A DNA stretch of 64,000 nt from Phenylobacterium sp. (GTDB lineage Bacteria; Pseudomonadota; Alphaproteobacteria; Caulobacterales; Caulobacteraceae). The position numbers were made by a program, and so were the translations under genes. The notes under the pieces are model-generated. The model searched no databases. It saw only the letters and a program-made list of their open reading frames with translations, and was not told the origin of the DNA. The DNA is taken from positions 62,001 through 126,000 of the forward strand of contig JADBYZ010000007.1 of NCBI GenBank assembly GCA_020402745.1. The letters are read 5' to 3'. Of the stretch, positions 37,413 to 47,583 are shown piece after piece (position 1 is the first letter of the stretch; every line of letters begins with the position of its first letter).

Positions 37413-38128
37413 AGCCGGGGCCCCTCCCGCCGCAGCCATTCACGATGAGGCGAAGGATCGCCGACCAGGTCGCGCACCAGAGCCCAAAAGGCCGGGCCGT
37501 GATGGGGCTCCAGGATGTGGGCGCACTCATGAGCCGCGACATAGTCCGCCACAGGCGACGGCGCGAGGGCCAACCGCCAGACATAGCGTACGGAAGGCGG
37601 GGCCCCCGCGCGCCCGGGCGTGCACGAGCCCCAGCGTGTTCGGGTGTCGGTGACCGAAACCGCCGGCAGGGGCGCGCCAAGGGTGTCACAGTGGCGCCGG
37701 GTCAGGTCCTGGAACCCCGCCAGGGCCTCGCGCTTGAGGACCCTCACCACGGAGCGGGCGAAGGCGTCAGGCGCACCCGCCGCTCGGATCACCAGGGCGC
37801 CGTCCGGATCGTCGATCCGTCGGGTGCGGCCGGTTCCCGTCTCCAGCCGGCAGACCCGGTCAAAGACCGCAAGGACCAGGCCGGGCGCCAGGGGCGCCGG
37901 CTCGGGGGCGGCCTCAAGGCGACTACGGATCCAGTCCGAGCGACTCCGGGCGAAGCGAATGGCCTCCGGCAGGCCCCGAAGTCCGGGGGCGGAAGCGATC
38001 ACCTCACGCCGGGTCCGGTCCAGGCGAAGGGCGATGCGGCGCGAGCGGGGGTTGACCCGCAGGCGGACGGGCAGACCCTCAACCTCAATGAGGTCGCCGT
38101 CAGCTGGGCCCCGCCCGAGTCTGAACAC
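37385..38128 (-). CDS. YgjP-like (DUF45) metallopeptidase domain protein
   Basis: 247 residues from the GTG at 38128; a TTG at 38134 is equally possible. The phaZ stop lies at 38142. The zinc motif VAAHECAHILEPHHGPAFW is near residue 200, the HExxH of the M48-like DUF45 family, preceded by WGSCTPGR. Activity and substrate are unknown; relatives include SprT/WSS1-like and phage-regulator peptidases. It directly follows phaZ on the same strand. Confidence 0.85.
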   Translation of the reverse strand: MFRLGRGPADGDLIEVEGLPVRLRVNPRSRRIALRLDRTRREVIASAPGLRGLPEAIRFARSRSDWIRSRLEAAPEPAPLAPGLVLAVFDRVCRLETGTGRTRRIDDPDGALVIRAAGAPDAFARSVVRVLKREALAGFQDLTRRHCDTLGAPLPAVSVTDTRTRWGSCTPGRAGAPPSVRYVWRLALAPSPVADYVAAHECAHILEPHHGPAFWALVRDLVGDPSPHREWLRREGPRLHALGAPEG

Positions 38129-38141
38129 GCCCAAGGACGGC

Positions 38142-39407
38142 TCAGCCGCCGGGCGCGCTGAGGCGCGCTTCCTGGCGGGCGATGAAGCTTGCAACGCGAG
38201 GATAGATCTCCTCCCGGAAGCGCCGCCCATTGAAGACCCCGTAGTGTCCCACGTGCGGCTGGACATAGTCCTCCCGCAGGTCATCCGGCAGGCCTGAGCA
38301 AAGGGCGTGGGCGGCCTGGGTCTGGCCAATGCCCGAGATGTCGTCCAGTTCGCCCTCGACAGTCAAAAGGCCGATATCGGTGATGGCGGCGGGGCGTACC
38401 GTCCGGCCTTCATGAACCAGCTCGCCCTTGGGCAACAGGTACTGCTGGAAGACGATGTCGACAGTCTGGAGATAGAACTCCTCCGTCAGGTCCAGGACCG
38501 ACAGGTACTCATCATAAAACTCAAGGTGCTTCTCGGCGGAGTCGCCGTCGCCGTTCATCAAGTCCTGCAGGTACTGCAGGTGCGCATCCTGGTGCCGCTC
38601 CATATTCATGGACATGAAGGAATAAAGCTGGACGAAGCCTGGATAGACCCGCCTCCCCGCTCCGGCGTAGGGGAGGGGAACAGTGCTGATCATGTTCGAC
38701 TTGAACCAGGCGAAGGGGCGCTCCTCAGCCAGCTTGTTGGTCACAGTCGGCGAGAAGCGTGCGTCCAGGGGCGAGCCCATAAAGGTCATGGAGGCGGGCC
38801 GGCTGTCGTCCCCATCCTCAGCCATCAGGGCGGCGGCGGCGAGCACGGCCGGGCCGGGCTGGCAGACGGCGACCACATGGCAGCGCGGGCCCAGCTGGCG
38901 GAGCATGTCCCGGACATGGTTCAGATAGTCGTGAAAGTCGAAACGCCCCTCAAGAACCGGCACGTCCCGGGCGTTGGACCACTCCGTGATGAAGACCTCG
39001 TGGTCCTGCAGGAAGGTGCGGACCGTATCCCGCAGCAGGGTGGCGTAGTGACCAGACAGGGGCGCGACGATCAGGACGGCCGGTGCAACCCCCTTGCGGC
39101 CCGCGCGACGGAGGTCCAGCGGGTCCCGCGCGAAGTGGGTCAGTTTGACCCAGGGGCTGGACCAGGCCTCGACCTGACGGACCCGGACGTCGACTCCGTC
39201 TATCCGGACGGCGTCGATCCCCCAATCCGGCCGCCCATACCGACGCGTGAGGTTGGCGAACAGGTCTGCGGACGCGAAGAAGCGCCGGCCGACAGGGGTC
39301 TCGCGCACAGGATTGAGAGGCGAACTCCAGTAATGGCGAGTCGCGCGGGCGGCCGCCCGCAGGGGTGCAGCGACGTAGTATCCGGCTTCGTAGAGGGTGT
39401 AGAGCAT
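38142..39407 (-). CDS. phaZ: Intracellular polyhydroxyalkanoate depolymerase
   Basis: 421 residues. It starts MLYTLYEAGYYVAAPLRAAARATRHYW, typical of the cytoplasmic PHB depolymerases of alphaproteobacteria. The nucleophile Cys lies in VVAVCQPGPAVLAAAALMAE, the lipase-like pentapeptide with Cys in place of Ser. The C-terminal YVQPHVGHYGVFNGRRFREEIYP carries the His. It cuts stored polyhydroxybutyrate granules for carbon reuse. Confidence 0.92.
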   Translation of the reverse strand: MLYTLYEAGYYVAAPLRAAARATRHYWSSPLNPVRETPVGRRFFASADLFANLTRRYGRPDWGIDAVRIDGVDVRVRQVEAWSSPWVKLTHFARDPLDLRRAGRKGVAPAVLIVAPLSGHYATLLRDTVRTFLQDHEVFITEWSNARDVPVLEGRFDFHDYLNHVRDMLRQLGPRCHVVAVCQPGPAVLAAAALMAEDGDDSRPASMTFMGSPLDARFSPTVTNKLAEERPFAWFKSNMISTVPLPYAGAGRRVYPGFVQLYSFMSMNMERHQDAHLQYLQDLMNGDGDSAEKHLEFYDEYLSVLDLTEEFYLQTVDIVFQQYLLPKGELVHEGRTVRPAAITDIGLLTVEGELDDISGIGQTQAAHALCSGLPDDLREDYVQPHVGHYGVFNGRRFREEIYPRVASFIARQEARLSAPGG

Positions 39408-39475
39408 GGTCCGTCGTCAATGTTGCGGCGCAACATTACGCGCCCAAGCGCGCGGGATGTCCAGCCCGCAGGAGT

Positions 39476-40084
39476 TCAGCCCCGTTTCATGGCGTCTTGG
39501 ACCTGCCCCGCCAGGTCCTCAGGAGACATGCCGTAGGGAAGAACCCGGGCGAAACGGCCTGAGGGATCCATCAGGTAGCTCATTGAGGAGTGGTTGATCA
39601 GATAGGCCTCTCCCTCGCCCTGTTTCTCATAGTAGACCTTGTAGGCGCGGGCGACGGCGGACACCTGCTCGGGCGTGCCGGTCAGGCCGATCACGCCCCG
39701 GGGAAAGGCCGGATTGTCAAGGTAAGCCGCCATCTTGGGCGGACTGTCGCGCTCCGGATCCACCGAGACGAAGATGATCTGCACCTTCTCTGCGTCCTTG
39801 CCGAGGAGGTCGAGGGTCCGCCCCAGGGTGTCGAGCGTCATCGGGCAGACATCCGGACAGAAGGTGAAGCCGAAGAAGACGATGGTCCAGCGGCCCTTGA
39901 GGCGGGCCTCCGTAAAGGGCTGGCCCGCTGTATCGATCAGGGTGAAGGGTCCGCCCGGACCGGTCTGGAGGCTGGCGACGTGGACCGGCTGCGGCTGTCG
40001 CGAGCCGATCTGGACTGCGAGGAAGGTCAGGCCAACGACCACCGCGGCGGCGGCCAGAAGACTCAGTATCAGCTTGGGAGTCAT
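39476..40084 (-). CDS. SCO1/SenC family protein
   Basis: 202 residues. A membrane anchor (about 3-22) precedes a thioredoxin-like fold with the copper motif FTFCPDVCPMTLDTLG (CxxxC near 74-78) and His in LINHSSMSYLMDP near 165. It is a periplasmic copper chaperone for cytochrome c oxidase CuA. It is divergent from the RegA-like gene. In Rhodobacter senC lies beside regA and regB; here no regB is seen within the window. Confidence 0.92.
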   Translation of the reverse strand: MTPKLILSLLAAAAVVVGLTFLAVQIGSRQPQPVHVASLQTGPGGPFTLIDTAGQPFTEARLKGRWTIVFFGFTFCPDVCPMTLDTLGRTLDLLGKDAEKVQIIFVSVDPERDSPPKMAAYLDNPAFPRGVIGLTGTPEQVSAVARAYKVYYEKQGEGEAYLINHSSMSYLMDPSGRFARVLPYGMSPEDLAGQVQDAMKRG

Positions 40085-40230
40085 GCGAGACCATCCCCGG
40101 TTTCTCGGTTGATGCGCCGGGGTTTAGCCCGGAACGCCCACGGCTTCCAGCCGGAGCCGGCCCGCCGACTTGCTTAGTGGCGCTAGAAGCGCGAAGCTCC
40201 AGTCCTTGGTCGGCCCTGCAAGCGGCGCTC

Positions 40231-40791
40231 ATGAGTGCAATCGATACCGCTGAGCCTTTAGAGCCACAGGGGGACCTGAGTCTCCTCCTGGTGGACGATG
40301 ACGAACCTCATCTGGCTCGAACCACGCGGGCCCTCGAAGCGAAGGGCTTCAAAGTCGCTTGCGCGCGCAATCTCTCGGAGGCCCGGACCGCCATCCTCAT
40401 AGCCCCCCCAGCCTTCGCTGTGATTGAGATTCGGCTGACTGACGGCCAGGGCCTCTCCGTGATCAGGGCGCTGCTCAATCATCGCCCGGACAGCCGCGCC
40501 GTCATACTGACCGCCTTTGGCTCCATCGCTACCGCCGTCGCCGCTGTGAAGCTGGGGGCGGTTGACTACCTGACCAAGCCGGCGGACGGGAACGACCTGA
40601 CCGCCGCCCTGATGGGCCAGCCACTCGCCAGCGGGATAACGCCAAAGCCCATGACCGCCCACAGGGCGCGATGGGAGCATATCCATCGGGTCCTCGTGCT
40701 CTGCAATCACAACATCTCCGAGGCGTCGAGGCGGCTGGGCCTGCACCGGAGAACACTCCAGCGAATTCTCGCCAAACGTGCGCCACGCTGA
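40231..40791 (+). CDS. RegA/ActR-family response regulator with Glu at the phosphoacceptor site
   Basis: 186 residues from the ATG at 40231 (a GTG at 40177 would add 18). The receiver domain has the acidic pair in LLLVDDDEPHLAR (Asp22-Asp23), Thr in VILTAFGS and Lys in YLTKPAD. At the usual phosphoacceptor position RegA reads D-x-R-L; here the segment is AVIEIRLTDGQGL and the codon at 40426-40428 is gag, giving Glu66. The Fis-type HTH NISEASRRLGLHRRTLQRILAKR is intact. The family switches respiration and energy genes. Glu may mimic phosphorylation. It is divergent from the SCO gene. Confidence 0.9.
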   Translation: MSAIDTAEPLEPQGDLSLLLVDDDEPHLARTTRALEAKGFKVACARNLSEARTAILIAPPAFAVIEIRLTDGQGLSVIRALLNHRPDSRAVILTAFGSIATAVAAVKLGAVDYLTKPADGNDLTAALMGQPLASGITPKPMTAHRARWEHIHRVLVLCNHNISEASRRLGLHRRTLQRILAKRAPR

Positions 40792-40801
40792 AGCCCTTCA
40801 C

Positions 40802-41287
40802 TCAGATCTCCAGCGCGACCGCCATCACTCCGGAGGCGCGAAGGGCCGCAAGACGGGCGAAGGCTATGGTCAGGGCCTTGCGCCGGCTTCCGGGCAGGGG
40901 CGACAGGGGGGCATCCCGCACAAGGGCGCCGCCGAACCCGTCGCAGACCAGCAGGCCGGGCTCCTCCGGCAGAATGTCCTGAGGAAACTCCGGCGCCACG
41001 GCGAAGGCGAAGCGGTCGCAGAAATCAAGGTAGTCCCGCCATTTCCGATCGACGCGAAAATCCTCCACCGAGGATTTCACCTCGGCGATGAAGAGCTCGC
41101 CCCGGGGTGAAATGGCCATCAGGTCGGCGCGCCGGGCATTGGGCAGGGTGACCTCCGCGAGGGCCACATAGCCGAGTCCCCGGAAGACGCGGACAGCGCC
41201 ACGGGTCACCGCGACGGTGACATCCGGCCGCGAGGCGGCGGGTTCAGTGTCGGGCCGGGAGGGGGAGTTCAAGGCTCGCCACACCAT
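40802..41287 (-). CDS. mmcB: MmcB family DNA-repair protein
   Basis: 161 residues from the ATG at 41287; the frame is open further up but only as a shadow of other genes. Matches to MmcB are RPDVTVAVTRGAVRVFRGLGY near the N-terminus, ADLMAISPRGELFIAEVKSSVEDFRVDRKWRDY in the middle (a nuclease-like E-x-K core), and the C-terminal LTIAFARLAALR. In Caulobacter MmcB is a damage-inducible repair factor. No SOS operator was recognised upstream. The N-terminal codons overlap the lipocalin remnant. Confidence 0.8.
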   Translation of the reverse strand: MVWRALNSPSRPDTEPAASRPDVTVAVTRGAVRVFRGLGYVALAEVTLPNARRADLMAISPRGELFIAEVKSSVEDFRVDRKWRDYLDFCDRFAFAVAPEFPQDILPEEPGLLVCDGFGGALVRDAPLSPLPGSRRKALTIAFARLAALRASGVMAVALEI

Positions 41288-41649
41288 AGCCGAGCGGGCC
41301 GATCCGGCTGATGGCCTGGGCCCGGACTGAGGCGCTAAGGGAAGGCTGCTGGGCCATGGGCCAAAGATATCGGCCATTGGGTGGTGAGGGAAGCCAATGA
41401 TCCCCGATGACAGGTCTGGATGACCGCATAGCCAATGTCCGTGCGAGCCCAGTCCGAGGTTCCGCCCTGACAGTTCTTCTGGATCGTGTTGGGCAGCCGC
41501 GCGACCTCGTACCAACGTCCGGCGATGCGACCGACATCGATCTGCTGCACCGGCGGACGGATCTCGGCGGCCAGCGACGCCGCTGGCGGCGAAAGGATGG
41601 CGGCCAAAAGTCCTGCGCAAAGGCGCTTCGGCGAACGGCGAACAGACAT
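41244..41649 (-). pseudogene. Lipocalin gene broken by internal deletion and frameshift
   Basis: The 5' part encodes a signal peptide (LLAAILSPPAASLAAE) and the lipocalin start DVGRIAGRWYEVARLPNTIQKNCQGG, then GYAVIQTCHRG (about residues 37-80). The normal C-terminal end appears in a different frame: NGRYLWPMAQQPSLSASVRAQ, then AISRIGPLGYGVASLELPLP, ending at 41244. The joint lies at about 41372-41403, and around 50-60 residues of barrel are missing. The original frame runs only to 41335 after unrelated codons. A complete bacterial lipocalin has about 175 residues. Confidence 0.8.
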
Positions 41650-41694
41650 GCAGGTGCTTGAGTCGGTGAAATCGTCGCCTCAAAGCCGAAGCGG

Positions 41695-42099
41695 TCACTC
41701 AGACTCGATGAGATGGATCTGATCATCAGTCAGACCGAGGTGATGGCCGATCTCATGGATCAGGACGTGGGCCACCAGTTCAGAAAGAGTGACGTCACCG
41801 CGCTCCGCCCACTCGTCCAGCAGGGGACGCCTGAACAGGAAGACCCGAGCAGGTTCGGGCGCCTCGAGGACGGACCGACGGGTTAAGTCCACCCCTTGGT
41901 ACAGGCCGGTGAGTTCAAACGGGTCCTGCATCCCAAGTGCGGCGAGCATCTCTTCGTCCGGGAAATCGTCCACCCGGAAGACGATGTCTCCGGCCATGGT
42001 GCGAAAGATGTCGGGTAGGGCCTCGAATGCAGCCTCCGCGCGCTGCGCTATATCGTCAAGGGAAGGGGCGGACGCCTGCCCTGGCCAGAGGTCACTCAT
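41695..42099 (-). CDS. Zincin-like metallopeptidase family protein
   Basis: 134 residues of the minimal zincin family (DUF1025 type). The zinc motif is VAHVLIHEIGHHLGLTDDQIHLIE at the C-terminus, and the early segment ALPDIFRTMAGDIVFRVDDFPDEEML is typical. Activity is unproven in this family. It lies 46 bases from the broken lipocalin and overlaps the next upstream gene by 8 bases. Confidence 0.88.
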   Translation of the reverse strand: MSDLWPGQASAPSLDDIAQRAEAAFEALPDIFRTMAGDIVFRVDDFPDEEMLAALGMQDPFELTGLYQGVDLTRRSVLEAPEPARVFLFRRPLLDEWAERGDVTLSELVAHVLIHEIGHHLGLTDDQIHLIESE

Positions 42100-42646
42100 C
42101 GGGCAAGACGAGATTCGGATCTTCCGGCGCCCGGACTTCGAACAGGCCGATGTCGAGGGGCTGCTGGGGCCTTACAGGTCGCAGGGGTTGCCTGGCGAAA
42201 GCGCTGAGGTGATCCCCCGAAATCTCGCCCTGGACGCGCTTGCGGACATCGCGCGCCTGGACGCTGAGAATGGCGGGCGCTTGGGAGACGGGCCGCCAGA
42301 AGTCGACCTGGATCCGCCAGACCGTACGTGGCGCCGGCGGCGGGGCGGGCCAGCGACGGTCCCCCTCGGCGAGGGACCGGGCGGGACGCGGCGGATTCGC
42401 GCCGTCGAAGACCTCAACAAGCCGCACGGTCGCCGGATCCGGGGGGGTGGCCGCCCCGGCGCTCAGCTGCGCCAGCAGTTCCTGAGCCGCCTCCCGTGTG
42501 GAACAGGCGGCGCCGACCCTTTCGGAGCAAAAGCTTACGGGCTCCCTCGCCAGGCTTTCAGCCTCCCGAGCCCGCAGGGCGTAGCCAAGGGGCGTACGGA
42601 GAGCAGCATGTCCATCAATGGCGACGGGGTAGAGCAGGGCAGGCAT
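42092..42646 (-). CDS. Protein of unknown function
   Basis: 184 residues from the ATG at 42646; the frame continues upstream but would overlap divL. Features seen are a polar, Pro- and Arg-rich sequence, two close Cys residues (FCSERVGAACST) and a C-terminal VDFWRPVSQAPAILSVQARDVRK block. No family recognised. Its stop overlaps the zincin start, which suggests coupling. It is divergent from divL. Confidence 0.6.
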   Translation of the reverse strand: MPALLYPVAIDGHAALRTPLGYALRAREAESLAREPVSFCSERVGAACSTREAAQELLAQLSAGAATPPDPATVRLVEVFDGANPPRPARSLAEGDRRWPAPPPAPRTVWRIQVDFWRPVSQAPAILSVQARDVRKRVQGEISGDHLSAFARQPLRPVRPQQPLDIGLFEVRAPEDPNLVLPDE

Positions 42647-42731
42647 TAGCGCATCATCGCCGAGAATCAGGCTTAGGCCTATGTTCGCTGTATGAGTTTC
42701 CCGATATGGGCGAAAATCTGCGGTCCAGACA

Positions 42732-45044
42732 ATGACCGGTGAAGGCCTGATCCTTTCCGCCACCGCCGGCGCCCTCCTCCTGGCGCTGTGCTCGGGCCTG
42801 TGGACCCTCACCGTCCGCCGTCGCGCCGACCAGCGGATCGCGTCGCTCGAACTCGAGGTCGAGGCCCTCGCCAACGCCGCTGAAGCCGCTCAGGCGTCTG
42901 CGGAGGCCTTCGAGTTGGCCTTGCTCGCCGTCGAGGGCGGGCGGGCTGTCCTGACCTCGGGTGAAGAGAGTCTTGCCGCCTGCGCCCTGGCCCTGGAGGT
43001 TGAGGCTGAACCGCAAACCGTCGTCGCGGCTCTGATGCGCGCCGATCCGGATCACGCTCTTCGCCTGAGGGCGCTGTTCGAGCGAGGCGAAAGCTGTGGC
43101 TTCGAGGTCCGGGGTGCAGCCGGGGTGGTGACGGTCGAAGGGCGGGCCGCCGGCGCCTTGGTCTGGCTGAGGCTGTCCGCCGCCGCCAGCGACCAGGGCC
43201 TTCCGCCGTCCCCGCGCTTCGCCGCCTTCCTGAACGCCTGCGCCGGTCCAGCCTGGATCGCCAGCGCCGACGGGCGTCCGATCTGGGCCAACTCCGCCTG
43301 GCTGGAAGCGGTGGGCGCCGAGGATGTCACAGCCGCCGTTGAGCGGAGACTGAGTCTGGATCCCGCAGCCGATATGCTCGCCAGGGAGGCCGCCGCCCTT
43401 GCGCAATCTCGCACGGGCGTCAGATGGATCAGTCTGAACGGCCGGCGGCGCGCCCTGAAATTGACCGCACAGCCCCTGGACGGCGGCGGGGTCGGGGTCT
43501 GGACCGAGGACGCCACCGAGGCGGAGGAACTGCGGGAAGCCCTGCGCCGCAATGTTGAGGCCCACGACGAGACCCTGAACCACATCGCCGACTCCGTCGC
43601 CATCTTCACCCTATCCCGGCGGCTGGACTTCCATAACACCGCCTTCGCCGAGATGTTCGGCCTCGAGCCGGCCTGGCTTGCCGAGCGGCCCACCCATGGC
43701 GAGGTCCTGGACCGATTGCGCCAGCGCCGTCGCCTGCCGGAAACGGCCGACTACGCCCGCTGGAAGGCGGCCGAGCTTGAGCGCTACAGCCAGCTGGACT
43801 CCGCCCCGGACGAGCTCTGGAGCCTGCCAGACGGCCGCACCCTGAGGGTCGTGCGCCAGTCCCACCCCCTGGGGGGCATCGTCCTGCTCTTCTCGGACAT
43901 CACCGGCGAGCTGCGACTTAAGGCCCAGTACAACAGCCTGATCCAGGTGCAGCAGGCGACCCTCGATAAGCTCAACGACGCCGTCGCCGTGTTCGGCGGC
44001 GATGGCAGGCTACGCCTGCACAACGAGGCCTTTGAACGGTTCTGGAACATTCCCCGCCAGGCCCTCAGCGAGATGCAGGATTTCGAAGGGGTGGTGGAGC
44101 TCTGCCTGCCCAGGCTTCACGATCAGAGCTTCTGGCGCGAGATGAAGGGCCGGGTGGCGGACACCGACCCGGCGGCGCGGGCGCCTGCATCCGGCGAGGT
44201 AAGGACCTCCGACGGCCGGATCGTGGCGCATCAGTCCCGCCCACTGCCGGACGGGGCGACCCTCATCGCCTTCACCGACGTCACCGACGCCCGCAGGCTC
44301 GAGCGGGCCCTCGCCGATCGCAGCGCTGCGCTGGCGGAAGCTGAGAGGCTGAAGCGCGACTTCGTCGGCAACGTTTCCTACGAGCTGCGCACGCCGCTCA
44401 CGACCATCATCGGCTATTCGGAGCTGATGGAGGGCCTCGGCGACCAGCTGCCGGGTCGGGCCCTGGGCCACGCCGGCGCCATACGCCAGGCGGCCGAGCA
44501 GCTGGGCCGCTCCATCGACGATGTCCTCGACATGGCTCAGATCGACGCGGGAGAGATGGCGCTGGACCTCGAAGACGTGAACGTCGCCCGGCTTCTTGAG
44601 GCCGCCGCTGTCCGCTGGAGCGGTGATGCAGGGGCGAGCGGCGTGCGCCTCACCTCAGCCGGGCCGGATGGCCTGGGGCTGATGCGGGGCGACCCTCGGC
44701 GCCTGTCACAGGTGTTGGACCACCTGATCCTGAACGCCCTCGGTCAGACCCCAAAGGGCGGCCGGATCACCCTGACGGCGCGGCGGACCCTTGGCGAGGT
44801 CCAGATCCAGGTGACTGACACAGGGCGTGGCATCCCCTTCCACGTGCAGGCCAACATCTTCGACCGGTTCATTGGCCGTGAGCGGGGCGGGCCCGGCCTG
44901 GGTCTCGCCCTCGTAAAGGCCCTCGTGGAGCTCCACGGCGGCTGGGTCTCCCTGGAAAGCGAGCCCGGCTCCGGGGCGACCTTCACCTGCCACCTGCCGG
45001 AGAAGGCCGAGGGCGCTGCGGGGCATCCCGAACTGGAGTTTTGA
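42732..45044 (+). CDS. divL: DivL cell-cycle regulator (tyrosine pseudo-kinase)
   Basis: 770 residues, the same size as Caulobacter DivL. A membrane helix lies at about 6-30; PAS-like domains fill about 150-520. The DHp helix reads FVGNVSYELRTPLTTIIGYSELM, with Tyr550 (codon 44379-44381) where kinases carry His, exactly the residue number known for DivL. The ATPase domain keeps an N-box (LILNALGQTP), GRGIP and GPGLGLALVKALVELHGG. DivL binds DivK~P and controls CckA and so CtrA. Its partner ChpT is at 13.7 kb. Confidence 0.96.
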   Translation: MTGEGLILSATAGALLLALCSGLWTLTVRRRADQRIASLELEVEALANAAEAAQASAEAFELALLAVEGGRAVLTSGEESLAACALALEVEAEPQTVVAALMRADPDHALRLRALFERGESCGFEVRGAAGVVTVEGRAAGALVWLRLSAAASDQGLPPSPRFAAFLNACAGPAWIASADGRPIWANSAWLEAVGAEDVTAAVERRLSLDPAADMLAREAAALAQSRTGVRWISLNGRRRALKLTAQPLDGGGVGVWTEDATEAEELREALRRNVEAHDETLNHIADSVAIFTLSRRLDFHNTAFAEMFGLEPAWLAERPTHGEVLDRLRQRRRLPETADYARWKAAELERYSQLDSAPDELWSLPDGRTLRVVRQSHPLGGIVLLFSDITGELRLKAQYNSLIQVQQATLDKLNDAVAVFGGDGRLRLHNEAFERFWNIPRQALSEMQDFEGVVELCLPRLHDQSFWREMKGRVADTDPAARAPASGEVRTSDGRIVAHQSRPLPDGATLIAFTDVTDARRLERALADRSAALAEAERLKRDFVGNVSYELRTPLTTIIGYSELMEGLGDQLPGRALGHAGAIRQAAEQLGRSIDDVLDMAQIDAGEMALDLEDVNVARLLEAAAVRWSGDAGASGVRLTSAGPDGLGLMRGDPRRLSQVLDHLILNALGQTPKGGRITLTARRTLGEVQIQVTDTGRGIPFHVQANIFDRFIGRERGGPGLGLALVKALVELHGGWVSLESEPGSGATFTCHLPEKAEGAAGHPELEF

Positions 45045-45047
45045 GCC

Positions 45048-45881
45048 CTAAGAACATCCAGGTGAAAGGCTGGCTTGTGCGAGCGCGTCACCAAGACCTG
45101 CGGCCAATTCGACGACTGTCGGGTATCTGGCTTCAGGGTCAGACGCGGTCGCCTGCCCGATGACCGGCCCAAGGGCGGGACATCGATCAAGATTGTCGCC
45201 TGATGGAGGATCCAACAGAACCGCCATGGCGCGTCCCAGCTGGAACACCATGGTCCGGGAGTCCAGCCAGGCGCCTTGGTGATATTCCTCCGGCGCCATG
45301 AAGCGGGTCGAGCCCAATGTTCTCGGCGCGTCTAACCGGAAGGGCACGGGCTGATATTCGTCCACATCGATCAGGTGAACACGATCATTGTAGAGAAGGT
45401 TTCCGTCATAGAGGTCGATGGATACGAAACCCGCTGCTTCAATGGCCGCATGAACGTCAATGACGTCACAGATGGCGCGAAGCACGTCACTCAGGGGTAC
45501 CCGCCGCATCCTCTGAGACTGCCTTAGGGGCGCGGCGTCTACCCAGGGGAAGACCAGGATGGGCCCCTGATCACCGCTCATAATCTGGATTAGGGGGACG
45601 AGGGTCGGGTGCTGCACCCGTGAGTGCACGGCAATCGCCCGGCTCTGGCTCGCCATACCCAGTCCACTGACCGCGAACTTCACGAAGTAACGGCTGCCAC
45701 CGTACTCAAAACCTGCGCCACGACACCCGAATTCACCATCTCCGAGATCGACGAACACCTCGCCCTCGGCAGTCAGACGATCCCTGATATCACCCGGGAT
45801 GGAGTCAAACGGCAGCAGGGGCGGGATTTCGTGCAAGCTCGAGCAACCGCTGGTTTCCGGCCTCGCAAGCGCAAAGGCCAT
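45048..45881 (-). CDS. Protein-kinase-like protein
   Basis: 277 residues. It has a short N-lobe with a Lys in RYFVKFAV, and a catalytic-loop-like SIDLYDGNLLYND (aligned with HRDxKxxN, keeping Asp and Asn but losing His/Arg and the Lys). LIDVDEY stands in place of DFG, followed by RFMAPEEYHQGAW as the APE segment. It is therefore a Hanks-type or degenerate kinase. It ends 3 bases from divL in convergent direction. No phosphatase or partner seen beside it. Activity is uncertain. Confidence 0.7.
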   Translation of the reverse strand: MAFALARPETSGCSSLHEIPPLLPFDSIPGDIRDRLTAEGEVFVDLGDGEFGCRGAGFEYGGSRYFVKFAVSGLGMASQSRAIAVHSRVQHPTLVPLIQIMSGDQGPILVFPWVDAAPLRQSQRMRRVPLSDVLRAICDVIDVHAAIEAAGFVSIDLYDGNLLYNDRVHLIDVDEYQPVPFRLDAPRTLGSTRFMAPEEYHQGAWLDSRTMVFQLGRAMAVLLDPPSGDNLDRCPALGPVIGQATASDPEARYPTVVELAAGLGDALAQASLSPGCS

Positions 45882-45934
45882 GGTGAGCCCTGAGGGCCGC
45901 AGGGCCTTTGAGAAACCTGCGGCCGGATTGGTGG

Positions 45935-47513
<1,579 letters not shown>

Positions 47514-47583
47514 GGGGCCCAGATGCAGAAAAGTGACGGGACCGTCAACTTACGGGATTCGCCGGACCCGTCCTGCGACGCCG

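Noticed and set aside
41288-41334. SOS operator before mmcB
   Set aside because: No GTTC-N7-GTTC or related pattern was found on either strand.
42647-42731. CtrA binding sites before divL
   Set aside because: No TTAA-N7-TTAA pattern could be seen; the region holds no other clear motif.
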